The translations under genes and the position numbers were made by a program. From DATJYV01 sp035499415 (GTDB taxonomy: Bacteria; Bacteroidota; Ignavibacteria; UBA10030): a DNA stretch of 23,829 nucleotides. Below, piece by piece: positions 7,781 through 15,411 of the stretch (position 1 is its first letter; each line of letters starts with the position of its first letter). The notes beneath the pieces were generated by a model that had not been told where the DNA came from, made no database searches, and was given only the letters and a program-made list of their open reading frames with translations. Location: the NCBI GenBank assembly GCA_035499415.1, contig DATJYV010000188.1, forward strand, positions 1 to 23,829, read 5' to 3'.

Positions 7781-7805
7781 TGAATACGTAACGAAAGGAC
7801 CAGTC

Positions 7806-9689
7806 GTGGAACAAGTTGCCACCTCGCACGCTCACGCCGATGTTCACGGAAACCATGAAGAGTCGGGTTTCTGGCGCCGCTATATCTTCTCGGTCGACCA
7901 TAAGGTCATTGGCGTCCAGTATGGCCTGACGGCCCTGCTCTTCCTGTTTTTTGGCTTCACGCTCATGACCATCATGCGATGGCAGCTCGCCCATCCGGGC
8001 GAACCGATTCCGGCGCTCTTCTTCGTTGTTCCCATCGCCGCCATCGGCATCCTGGTGTTCTTTGCATCCGGCTTCAAGCCGTCGATCAATATGCTTCTGG
8101 GCGCGCTGTTCATCGGGATGGCTGGGATCGTCTATTACCTCACTTCCGGCGACGAACGATTTCCGGGGGGCATCATGCTTCCCGAATTCTACAATCAATT
8201 GGGAGCGATGCATGGTACGATCATGATTTTCCTCGGCGTCGTCCCCCTCGCGGTGGGCGCATTCGGAAACTTCGTGGTCCCGCTTCAGATCGGCGCCCCC
8301 GATATGGCGTTTCCGAAACTAAACGCCGCGAGCTATTGGAGTTATTTCCTCGGCGGAACGACGATGCTCGTGAGCTTTTTCGTCCCCGGCGGCGCCGCGA
8401 ATTCGGGCTGGACATCGTATGCCCCTCTCTCGGTGATCGCGACGACGGGTCAGACGATGTGGCTCATCGGCATGATTTTTCTCATCACGTCCTCGCTGCT
8501 CGGTTCCGTGAATTTCATCACGACGATCGTCCAGCTCCGTGCTCCGGGGCTCACCTTCATGCGACTGCCGTTTTTTGTCTGGGCCCAGCTCGTGACCTCG
8601 TTTCTCCTGCTCCTTGCTTTTCCCCCGCTCGAGGCGGCGGGAATCCTGCAGTTGATGGACCGGGTTGCCGGCACGAGCTTCTTTCTCCCCAGCGGACTCG
8701 TGGTGTCGGGTCAGCCGCTTCAGAATGCCGGAGGGGGGAGCCCCATCCTCTGGCAGCACCTGTTCTGGTTCCTGGCGCATCCGGAAGTCTACGTGTTGAT
8801 TCTCCCCGCCATGGGGATTGTCGGTGAAATAATTGCCAACAATACCCGGAAGCCCTTGTGGGGCTACAAGTCGCTCGTTTATGCAACGGTCTTCCTCGGC
8901 TTCATGTCGTTCATCGTCTGGGCGCATCACATGTTCCTGACGGGTATGGGGACGACCATCAGCACGTTTTTCCAGACGACCACGATGATCATTTCCATCC
9001 CGTCCGTGATTATTCTGACCGCGTTGGTCCTGTCGCTGTACGGAGGTTCGATCCGGTTCACCGTGCCGATGCTCTTTGCGCTTGCGTTTCTGCCGATGTT
9101 CGGGATCGGGGGGCTCACCGGCCTTCCTCTGGGGCTCGCGCCGCCGGACATTCACCTGCACGATACCTACTACGTGATCGGCCATTTTCACTACGTCGTC
9201 GCTCCCGGGACTTTGTTCGCGCTCTTCGCGGGCATTTATTACTGGTATCCGAAAATCGTGGGCAGGACGATGAACACCACGCTGGGGAAAATCCATTTTT
9301 GGGGATCGTTCGTGGCAATCAACTTCGTCTTTATGCCGATGTTCATTCAGGGCCTCGCAGGAGTTTCCCGACGCCTGTACGACGGCGGACAGCAGTACGC
9401 CCACGCACAAGGGGTGTTGTATCTCAACAATGTCATGTCCATCGCCGCCTGGGCGCTTGGAGCGTTTCAGATTGTCTTTATCATCAACTTCTTCTGGAGC
9501 TTGAAGAGAGGGAAAGTAGCAGATACGAACCCCTGGCAGGCAACGACGCTCGAATGGCAGACGCCGACGCCCCCGCCTCACGGGAATTTCCTGAAGGAGC
9601 CGGTGGTTGTCCGCGGTCCGTACGACTACAGCTTGCCGGGGCATGCAACGGATTTCATTCCGCAAAACGATTCCGACCATTCCAGATAA
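7806..9689 (+). CDS. ctaD: Cytochrome c oxidase subunit I (aa3-type haem-copper oxidase)
   Basis: The catalytic subunit holds haem a, haem a3 and CuB, reduces oxygen to water and pumps protons. Ligands are all visible: H136 (MHGTIMIF) and H462 for haem a, H325, H374 and H375 for CuB, and H460 for haem a3 (GHFHYV). AHPEVY (324-329) carries the proton-channel Glu327 and the cross-linked Tyr329, the A1-type signature. K355 in GYKSLVYA fits the K channel. The start is GTG with AAAGGA 6 nt upstream. At 627 residues it is longer than usual. Residues about 66-122, between the normal helices I and II, seem to hold two extra hydrophobic segments (LFFVVPIAAIGILVFFASGF and SINMLLGALFIGMAGIVYYL). Subunit III follows after 16 nt. 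Confidence 0.96.
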   Translation: MEQVATSHAHADVHGNHEESGFWRRYIFSVDHKVIGVQYGLTALLFLFFGFTLMTIMRWQLAHPGEPIPALFFVVPIAAIGILVFFASGFKPSINMLLGALFIGMAGIVYYLTSGDERFPGGIMLPEFYNQLGAMHGTIMIFLGVVPLAVGAFGNFVVPLQIGAPDMAFPKLNAASYWSYFLGGTTMLVSFFVPGGAANSGWTSYAPLSVIATTGQTMWLIGMIFLITSSLLGSVNFITTIVQLRAPGLTFMRLPFFVWAQLVTSFLLLLAFPPLEAAGILQLMDRVAGTSFFLPSGLVVSGQPLQNAGGGSPILWQHLFWFLAHPEVYVLILPAMGIVGEIIANNTRKPLWGYKSLVYATVFLGFMSFIVWAHHMFLTGMGTTISTFFQTTTMIISIPSVIILTALVLSLYGGSIRFTVPMLFALAFLPMFGIGGLTGLPLGLAPPDIHLHDTYYVIGHFHYVVAPGTLFALFAGIYYWYPKIVGRTMNTTLGKIHFWGSFVAINFVFMPMFIQGLAGVSRRLYDGGQQYAHAQGVLYLNNVMSIAAWALGAFQIVFIINFFWSLKRGKVADTNPWQATTLEWQTPTPPPHGNFLKEPVVVRGPYDYSLPGHATDFIPQNDSDHSR

Positions 9690-9705
9690 CAGCGCGCAAG
9701 AAACC

Positions 9706-10296
9706 ATGGAAATCCCGTACACGATTCAGGCCCGACCGGACACCGGTCTCTTCAACGCAAAACTCGGAATCTGGCTCTTTCTTGCCTCCGAGGTCATGCT
9801 CTTCGGGGCGCTCTTCTCGACCTACATCCTGCTCAGGACGGGAGCCGAGACGTGGCCGCGAGGATGGGAAGAATTGAATATCCCTCTGGCGACCCTGAAC
9901 ACCGCCATTCTGATAACCTCGAGCGTGACGATGGTGATGTCGTGGGCGTCGCTGATGATGAAAGATTTCAAGAAGTACAGGCGCTACATGGCATCGACCA
10001 TTCTCCTTGCATTCGGCTTCCTGGTCGTCAAAGGGTTTGAGTATGGCCACAAGTTTGAGCTGGGACATTTTCCGAGCACGAGCAATTTCTTCGCGATCTA
10101 CTTTACCCTGACCGGACTCCATGGGCTCCATGTCATCGGAGGCATTGTCGTCAACAGCTACCTGCTGGGCCCGGGGAGCAAGATGTGGGCCACCCAGCCG
10201 GGGCGATTCACGAACCGCGTCGAGATCGCCGGACTCTACTGGCACTTCGTGGACCTCGTGTGGATCTTCCTTTTTCCATCCCTCTACCTTTTGTAG
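9706..10296 (+). CDS. ctaE: Cytochrome c oxidase subunit III
   Basis: This 196-residue integral membrane subunit packs beside subunit I and stabilises it during turnover. It is the short five-helix bacterial form, starting directly at the helix containing WLFLASEVMLFGALFSTY, whose Glu is conserved in the family. Near the C-terminus GLHGLHVIGG and the final YWHFVDLVWIFLFPSLYL are classic subunit III motifs. I chose the ATG at 9706 because the frame upstream of it overlaps the ctaD coding end. It is 16 nt after ctaD and 9 nt before the subunit IV gene, so all are probably on one transcript. Confidence 0.95.
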   Translation: MEIPYTIQARPDTGLFNAKLGIWLFLASEVMLFGALFSTYILLRTGAETWPRGWEELNIPLATLNTAILITSSVTMVMSWASLMMKDFKKYRRYMASTILLAFGFLVVKGFEYGHKFELGHFPSTSNFFAIYFTLTGLHGLHVIGGIVVNSYLLGPGSKMWATQPGRFTNRVEIAGLYWHFVDLVWIFLFPSLYLL

Positions 10297-10305
10297 GAGA
10301 CGATC

Positions 10306-10623
10306 ATGGCGGACGAGATGCACGCAGCAGACCATTCCATCGACATTCGAAAGCACGTACGGACTTATATCGCGGTCTTCGTTGCGCTGCTCGCCCTCAC
10401 GTTGATCACGGTATCCGTGTCGTACCTCCATCTCTCCATCGTCCCGGCAGTGATTGTTGCGCTTTTCATTGCCGTGGTCAAAGGCTCTCTGGTTGGAAGC
10501 TACTTCATGCATCTGATTTCGGAACGGAAGCTGATCTATGCCGTCCTCCTGTTGACCGCAATTTTTTTCGCCGCGCTCATGTTCCTTCCGCTGGAGCACA
10601 TGAGCGATAATCTGAGTCGGTGA
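10306..10623 (+). CDS. ctaF: Cytochrome c oxidase subunit IV (prokaryotic type)
   Basis: A 105-residue protein with three hydrophobic helices (about 19-40, 45-67 and 77-95). The stretch VVKGSLVGSYFMHLISERK is typical of the prokaryotic subunit IV family, which stabilises the oxidase core. A strong ribosome site (AGGAGA) overlaps the ctaE stop and lies a few nucleotides before the ATG. Its place right after subunit III matches the family. The call rests on helix pattern, the motif and position. Confidence 0.85.
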   Translation: MADEMHAADHSIDIRKHVRTYIAVFVALLALTLITVSVSYLHLSIVPAVIVALFIAVVKGSLVGSYFMHLISERKLIYAVLLLTAIFFAALMFLPLEHMSDNLSR

Positions 10624-10627
10624 GGAC

Positions 10628-10822
10628 ATGTCCCTTAAAACCTTCCACCTGTTCTTCATCTCCCTCTCGACAGTCTGCTGCGTCGGATTCGGCGTATGGT
10701 TGATCCTCTCAGATATGGGGGCGATTCGAATCGCCGCCTCGGCCGCGTCCTTCCTGTGCGCTGCGGCCCTGGTTCTCTATGGGCTCCGATTTCGGAGGAA
10801 ATTCAGGTTTATACAATCGTAG
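10628..10822 (+). CDS. Small two-helix membrane protein of unknown function
   Basis: I do not recognise a family. The product has 64 residues: a first helix near 6-28 with a CC pair (VCCVGFG), a second near 33-52, and a basic tail (LRFRRKFRF). GAGGAC directly precedes the ATG, which is close for a ribosome site. It begins 4 nt after the ctaF stop and ends 11 nt before the next gene, so it is very likely translated with the oxidase genes. It may be an accessory subunit or assembly factor; only its position supports that. Confidence 0.65.
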   Translation: MSLKTFHLFFISLSTVCCVGFGVWLILSDMGAIRIAASAASFLCAAALVLYGLRFRRKFRFIQS

Positions 10823-10833
10823 GAGGTAGAAGG

Positions 10834-11085
10834 ATGAATCGTGTCGCGCGCCTTTTTCTTGTGGTCGCAATGCTGTCCACATTATTCTGGACAACGAGCT
10901 CGTCATGCCCGGTTTGTTACGGCGAAACGACATCAGCCATGCATGACGCTGTCAATGCGGCCGTCTGGGTCTTGCTGGGAGTGACGGGAACGGTGCTGGG
11001 GTTGATTACGAGCGTTATTCTCCGCATCAGACGACGGATCAGAATGACCCTGAACGGATCCGTTGATTATCCAAGCGTGAACTAG
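10834..11085 (+). CDS. Small exported/membrane protein with CPVC motif
   Basis: An 83-residue protein of unknown function. A signal-like hydrophobic segment (about 5-22) is followed by SCPVCYGE with a CxxC pair at C25 and C28, then an amphipathic stretch, a second helix (about 43-63) and a very basic end (RIRRRIR). A near-perfect ribosome site, AGGAGGT (10821-10827), lies 6 nt before the ATG, so expression is well supported. It sits directly ahead of the CuA subunit gene. The CxxC just outside the membrane would suit copper or thiol chemistry for CuA assembly. That is inference, and a purely structural role is equally possible. Confidence 0.75.
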   Translation: MNRVARLFLVVAMLSTLFWTTSSSCPVCYGETTSAMHDAVNAAVWVLLGVTGTVLGLITSVILRIRRRIRMTLNGSVDYPSVN

Positions 11086-11097
11086 GAAGGAACACTC

Positions 11098-12063
11098 ATG
11101 CGTGAATTCTTGGGCCTCCCAATCAGTGCCTCGGCACACGGCGCGCAAATCGACCAGGTGATCGTCATTGTTCACTGGATCATGTTCACACTCTTCGCGG
11201 GTTGGGGAACGTTTTTCGTCTACGTCCTCTTTCGGTTCCGTCGCTCCAGGAATCCGCACGCCAACCATGGCGGTGTGCAGTCGCATGCATCGAGCTACCT
11301 CGAAGGGGCTGTCGCGGTGGCAGAAGTGATCCTCCTCGTCGGGTTTGCCTTCCCGCTCTGGGCGAGCCGCGTCGCGCATCTTCCCGATGAAAAGGACGCG
11401 ATCGTCGTGCGGGTGGTGGGGGAACAGTTCGCCTGGAACGTGCATTATCCGGGGCCGGACGGCGTATTTGGCCGCACGGATATCAAACTGGTTTCTTCGG
11501 ATAACCCTCTGGGACTCGACCGATCCGACCCCTATGCCAAAGACGACATTACAACGATCAACCAGCTCAACCTTCCGGTGAACAAGCCGGTGATTATCCG
11601 GCTCTCGAGCAAGGATGTGATCCACAGTTTTAACCTGCCGCTCTTCCGGGTAAAGCAGGATGCGATACCGGGTGAAATCATCAAAGTCTGGTTTCAACCG
11701 ACGATGACCACGGCGCAAGTACGTGACCAGCTCACGCGGACGTATTCGATTGCAGGGGGGAAAATGCCACTGGAGCTTGGTGCGCTCTCATCCACACAGG
11801 ATTACGCGGGGAAGGATGGAACAGTCATTGTTTCGAAAGGTGGATCGTTTTCGGATGAGACCGTCGCGCAACTCGCCGCCGCCGGAATAACGGCGGTAAG
11901 CGCGGCACCGGACACTCCCACGGAGATCGCGTGCGCACAATTGTGCGGCTTGGGACACTACAGAATGCGGGGATATGTAACGATCCAAACTCCCGAAGAA
12001 TTCAAGGCCTGGATGGATAGCCAGGAGGCGTCGTTGCAGCCGCCGCCGACCGCGAACCCGTAA
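11098..12063 (+). CDS. ctaC: Cytochrome c oxidase subunit II (CuA subunit) with a large insertion
   Basis: Subunit II receives electrons through the binuclear CuA centre on the periplasmic side. The 321-residue protein has two membrane helices (about 19-46 and 69-92), the electron-entry aromatic patch GEQFAWNVHYPG (108-119), and all CuA ligands: H176 in VIHSFN, then C279, Q281, C283, H287 and M290 in CAQLCGLGHYRM. Gln at 281 replaces the more usual Glu, whose backbone is the ligand. Between the strand ending VWFQPT and the Cys cluster lie about 70 extra residues (202-274), where most homologues have a short loop. It lacks an obvious cleavable signal or lipobox and carries no C-terminal haem c domain. 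A good ribosome site (AGGAAGGA) precedes the ATG. Confidence 0.94.
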   Translation: MREFLGLPISASAHGAQIDQVIVIVHWIMFTLFAGWGTFFVYVLFRFRRSRNPHANHGGVQSHASSYLEGAVAVAEVILLVGFAFPLWASRVAHLPDEKDAIVVRVVGEQFAWNVHYPGPDGVFGRTDIKLVSSDNPLGLDRSDPYAKDDITTINQLNLPVNKPVIIRLSSKDVIHSFNLPLFRVKQDAIPGEIIKVWFQPTMTTAQVRDQLTRTYSIAGGKMPLELGALSSTQDYAGKDGTVIVSKGGSFSDETVAQLAAAGITAVSAAPDTPTEIACAQLCGLGHYRMRGYVTIQTPEEFKAWMDSQEASLQPPPTANP

Positions 12064-12078
12064 GATTTCGAACTCCTC

Positions 12079-13158
12079 GTGAAGCAAGTTGAATCGTTGT
12101 CGCCTGCGGGCGCGCTGAATCTCGCGGCTCCCGTGAGGGATAGAGAGGGGCGTTTACAAGGTGGTTCGACGGTATACTCTGCTGCCCTCCACAACTTCGC
12201 CCTTTTCGTTTCCCTGTGTACATTTATTCTCCTCGTCGTCGGAGGATTGGTGACGAGCACGGGTTCCGGCCTGGCTGTCCCGGATTGGCCTCTCTCGTAC
12301 GGAAGACTTATGCCGCCGATGGTTGGCGGTATCTTTTATGAGCACACCCATCGAATGGTCGCAACGTTCGTCGGAATTCTGACGGTAGTGCTCACTGTTT
12401 CTGTGTTTCGGACGGAAAAAAGACGGTGGATGAAAGTTCTGGCATCGGCGGGATTGGTTGCGGTGATTATCCAGGGACTCCTGGGCGGGCTCACCGTCAA
12501 GATGCTCCTGCCGACGTGGGTGTCCACCACGCACGCCATGCTTGCGCAGACCTTCTTCGCACTTATCTGTTCGATCGCCCTGTTTACATCCCGGTGGTGG
12601 GGAACGGCCGTCGGCATCCAAGCCCATGCCAATTCCGCCGAAAGAAGGACGGTTGAGCTGCTGGCGCTTCTTGTTCCGCTGTTATATGTTCAGTTGGGGT
12701 TGGGGGCGACCATGAGGCACGATGGGGCGGGCCTGGCGATACCGGACTATCCTCTTTCGTACGGCCAATTGATCCCGTCTGTTTCGGCCGAGGCCGTGTC
12801 GAACTATAACCGGGAGTTGATTGCCAAGGATATTCGTATCTATGCCGACGGTCCAATCAGCGCTGGGCAGATTCTTCTGAACTATTCTCATCGCACGCTT
12901 GCAATCGTCGTCTGTCTTGTGGTTCTTGCCAGTGCCGTCCGGCTCGTTCGACTCCGTTCGGTTAGAAGGAGATTTGCATACCTTGGGCTTGCGCTGGGAG
13001 CACTTGTCATAGTTCAATTCTCGTTGGGAGCATTAACCGTCCTCTCGCGACTTGCAGTCCCTATTGCCACTGCCCACCAGTCCACGGGTGCGCTGGTGCT
13101 GATGCTTACGATTGTCTCCCTTCTGCACCTGGTGCGGGTCAGGAGGTGGAAGCTATGA
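12079..13158 (+). CDS. ctaA: Haem A synthase (CtaA/COX15)
   Basis: CtaA oxidises the C8 methyl of haem O to make haem A for the aa3 oxidase. The 359-residue protein has eight hydrophobic helices and the four conserved histidines in EHTHR (H89/H91), THAML (H152), SHRTL (H271) and AHQST (H333). Two halves are visibly related: GSGLAVPDWPLSYG (62-75) and GAGLAIPDYPLSYG (216-229), the internal duplication expected of the family. The external cysteine pair of the Bacillus form is absent. The start is the GTG at 12079, 15 nt after ctaC. It has no good ribosome site, so a start further in cannot be excluded. The stop overlaps the ctaB start as ATGA. Confidence 0.93.
   Translation: MKQVESLSPAGALNLAAPVRDREGRLQGGSTVYSAALHNFALFVSLCTFILLVVGGLVTSTGSGLAVPDWPLSYGRLMPPMVGGIFYEHTHRMVATFVGILTVVLTVSVFRTEKRRWMKVLASAGLVAVIIQGLLGGLTVKMLLPTWVSTTHAMLAQTFFALICSIALFTSRWWGTAVGIQAHANSAERRTVELLALLVPLLYVQLGLGATMRHDGAGLAIPDYPLSYGQLIPSVSAEAVSNYNRELIAKDIRIYADGPISAGQILLNYSHRTLAIVVCLVVLASAVRLVRLRSVRRRFAYLGLALGALVIVQFSLGALTVLSRLAVPIATAHQSTGALVLMLTIVSLLHLVRVRRWKL
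13141..13146 (+). promoter_or_regulatory. Ribosome binding site deciding the ctaB start
   Basis: AGGAGG inside the end of ctaA is 8 nt before the ATG at 13155. It overlaps the alternative GTG at 13146, which it therefore argues against. Confidence 0.65.
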
Positions 13159-14123
13159 TGGTTAACGATGGGAGTGGGCTGTTGGAAGGGACACGAAATT
13201 CAGCGTATAATACACTTGATATATTTGATGTATTTGCTGTAAATACAAAGAGTTACATCGACCTTCTTAAACCAGAACTTACAGGTCTTTCCGTTCTAAC
13301 GACTCTCTGTGCCTTCGTGCTGGCCTCGACTTCCGGTGTACACTTCTGGCCACTTTTTTTGACGGGAATCGGAACTGCAATGGTTGGAGGTGGTGCGGGA
13401 GCACTAAACCAGTACATGGAGCGGTCATTCGATGCGATGATGAGGCGGACCCAACGTCGCCCTCTCCCGAGCGGCAGGATCAGTCCTGCCCGTGCGCGGG
13501 TCTTTGGGGTGACGATGGCGGGGCTCGGAATTTTCATTCTGACCGTCCTTGTGCGTGTGGAGACAGGGCTTCTTGCATCCCTCACGCTGGCTCTCTACCT
13601 CCTGGCTTACACGCCCCTCAAGCGTAAGACATGGTTGAACACCGTCGTCGGGGCAATCCCCGGGGCAATTCCCGTGCTTGTCGGCTGGTCGGCACCATCG
13701 GGTAAAATTGCGATTGGGGGTTGGATATTCTTTGCCCTCCTGTTTGTATGGCAGCTTCCGCATTTCCTGTCACTCGCCATGATGTACCGAAGCGACTATC
13801 AACGGGCGGGATTCAAAATGCTCCCGGTCCTGGATGACGACCGGGGGACGCGGTCAAGCGGCCTGATTCTTGCCTCCACGCTTCTTCTCACATTCATCGG
13901 CGTTCCGGCGGCGTTCATTGGTGGAGGGGGCACACCAGCACTCATCGCCTCCTTGCTTCTCGGAATTGTATTTACGATCGTCTCCGTCCGGTTATTCACA
14001 ACCGCCCGGATGGGGGATGATTTTTCAGCGCGGCGACTTCATGGAGATTCACGGCGTGTTTTCTTTGCATCCCTCGCGTATCTCCCTCTCCTCATGGCCA
14101 CGCTGGTTCTCGCCAGGGTGTGA
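13155..14123 (+). CDS. ctaB: Haem O synthase (protohaem IX farnesyltransferase)
   Basis: CtaB adds a farnesyl group to protohaem, giving haem O, the substrate of CtaA. The 322-residue UbiA-family membrane protein has the first prenyl-diphosphate motif N85-x3-E89-x3-D93 in NQYMERSFDAMMRRTQRRPL, and a second acidic region around YRSDYQRAGFKMLPVLDDDRG. The usual family start, KSYIDLLKPE, begins only at residue 32. The first 31 residues are an uncommon extension encoded by unusually AT-rich DNA that also holds a promoter-like sequence. The start overlaps the ctaA stop by ATGA, indicating coupled translation. Confidence 0.95.
   Translation: MMVNDGSGLLEGTRNSAYNTLDIFDVFAVNTKSYIDLLKPELTGLSVLTTLCAFVLASTSGVHFWPLFLTGIGTAMVGGGAGALNQYMERSFDAMMRRTQRRPLPSGRISPARARVFGVTMAGLGIFILTVLVRVETGLLASLTLALYLLAYTPLKRKTWLNTVVGAIPGAIPVLVGWSAPSGKIAIGGWIFFALLFVWQLPHFLSLAMMYRSDYQRAGFKMLPVLDDDRGTRSSGLILASTLLLTFIGVPAAFIGGGGTPALIASLLLGIVFTIVSVRLFTTARMGDDFSARRLHGDSRRVFFASLAYLPLLMATLVLARV
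13182..13211 (+). promoter_or_regulatory. Possible internal promoter in the ctaB 5' coding end
   Basis: TTGGAA (13182-13187), an 18-nt spacer and a perfect TATAAT (13206-13211) lie in an AT-rich patch. They could drive a transcript for ctaB from a later start and for the DUF420 gene. Chance matches in AT-rich DNA are common, so this is tentative. Confidence 0.3.
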
Positions 14124-14142
14124 GGTTCAGGCCCGCCGCCGC

Positions 14143-14568
14143 ATGGGGTTCACCTTCTCTGAGCTTCCCTTCCTCAACGCTCTGCTCAATTCTGCAAGCG
14201 CTGTCTTGCTCGTTGTCGGACATCACAAGATCAAGAATGGAAACATCGCCTCTCACAGGCAATACATGATCGCGGCGTTCGTCGTCTCCATGTGCTTCCT
14301 CGTCTCATACATCGTCTATCATTCCGTCCACGGCTCGCAGCCATTCCAGGGGCACGGTTGGTCACGCCCCGCCTACTTTACCATCCTTTTCTCCCACACT
14401 TTTCTCGCCGTCGTCAATGCGCCGCTTTCCATCATCACGCTCACATACGGACTCCGGCGGAATGACGTCAAACACCGGAGAATCGCCCGCTGGACGTACC
14501 GAATCTGGGCGTACGTCTCGGTCACCGGCGTTCTGATCTACGTGTTGCTGTACAGGGTGTTCAGGTAG
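14143..14568 (+). CDS. DUF420 membrane protein, likely haem-copper oxidase assembly factor
   Basis: A 141-residue protein with four hydrophobic helices and the DUF420-like pattern: VGHHKIKNGNIASHRQYM, YIVYHSVHG, FTILFSHTFLAVVNAPL and HRRIARWTYRIW. Conserved histidines at the helix ends could bind haem or metal. The DUF420 family includes the Bacillus protein YozB/CtaM, which as I recall is needed for active aa3-type oxidase. Position directly after ctaA-ctaB fits an assembly role. I used the ATG at 14143, 19 nt after ctaB. No strong ribosome site is visible, and no better in-frame start exists upstream outside ctaB. It ends 5 nt before the convergent punA stop. Confidence 0.8.
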   Translation: MGFTFSELPFLNALLNSASAVLLVVGHHKIKNGNIASHRQYMIAAFVVSMCFLVSYIVYHSVHGSQPFQGHGWSRPAYFTILFSHTFLAVVNAPLSIITLTYGLRRNDVKHRRIARWTYRIWAYVSVTGVLIYVLLYRVFR

Positions 14569-14573
14569 GAATA

Positions 14574-15401
14574 TCAGTCGAGCGCAAGAAGGAATCGCTT
14601 CATCAAATCGGTGAATGCCCCCTTGACACGATTGGCGGTTTCTGTCACTTCCTCGTGCGAAAGTTTTGTGGGCGATATCCCCGTTGCGAGATTCGATATG
14701 AGGGAGATGGCGACGCTCCGAAGCTTCAGGTCGCGCGCCGCAAGGAGTTCGGGGACGGTCGACATACCGACGGCATCGGCTCCCATTTTCTTCAGCATCT
14801 GAATCTCCGCCGCCGTTTCGTACGTCGGTCCTTTGAGCCAGCAGTACGTCCCCTCCCGGATTGTCACTCCCGCCTGCAGTGCAACCTCAAGCACTTTTGC
14901 CTGTAGCCGGCCGTCCAACAACGGGCGCCTGTTACGCCTCGGAGCCCTTTCGTCTGCATCCGGGCGGTGGCGCAGGAAGGCGACGTTCAGGACGTCGCGG
15001 ATCAGCATGAGATCCCCCGCCCCGAATCCCGCATTGATCCCTCCCGCCGCATTCGTAGCGACAAGCACCTTGACCCCAAGTTTCTTCGCCACGTGCAAAG
15101 GGAAAAGGACATGATCGATGGAACCCGATTCGTAGAAATGAACGCGCCCTTTAAAGACCAGGAGCTCTTCGGTGCTCGACGTGCCGTTTCGCAGCCGGCC
15201 GAAAATCAGATGGCCGGAATGGCCTGGAACAGATGACAGGGGATAGTGGGGGATCGAAACCGATTCAATGTCCGATTCGATTTCGATCGAGTCGGCAAAG
15301 TCACCAAGGCCGGATCCAAGAACAAGCGCGATTTTGGGGCGCCCTACGCCCCGACCTTGAATAGCGCGAACTGCGGCGTCGACATGAGAGATATTGATCA
15401 T
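14574..15401 (-). CDS. punA: Purine nucleoside phosphorylase, trimeric (PunA/XapA) type
   Basis: It splits inosine or guanosine with phosphate into base and ribose-1-phosphate, in the cytoplasm. The 275-residue length suits the trimeric family. Motifs in order: GSGLG (29-33) phosphate loop; SVPGHSGHL; GRVHFYE; TNAAGGI; and GPTYETAAEIQMLKKMGADAVGMSTVPE, which contains the purine- and ribose-site Glu and Met. The Asn in ISLISN matches the 6-oxopurine-specific Asn of mammalian enzymes. It is the last gene of the cdd-tdk-nupC-punA operon, 10 nt after the nupC stop, with no clear ribosome site of its own. Confidence 0.93.
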   Translation of the reverse strand: MINISHVDAAVRAIQGRGVGRPKIALVLGSGLGDFADSIEIESDIESVSIPHYPLSSVPGHSGHLIFGRLRNGTSSTEELLVFKGRVHFYESGSIDHVLFPLHVAKKLGVKVLVATNAAGGINAGFGAGDLMLIRDVLNVAFLRHRPDADERAPRRNRRPLLDGRLQAKVLEVALQAGVTIREGTYCWLKGPTYETAAEIQMLKKMGADAVGMSTVPELLAARDLKLRSVAISLISNLATGISPTKLSHEEVTETANRVKGAFTDLMKRFLLALD

Positions 15402-15411
15402 CCGGGGGTTT

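Noticed and set aside
8319..9722. 467-codon open frame antisense to ctaD/ctaE.
   Set aside because: Shadow of ctaD: highly charged, no recognisable domain, and it covers the conserved haem-copper ligands on the other strand.
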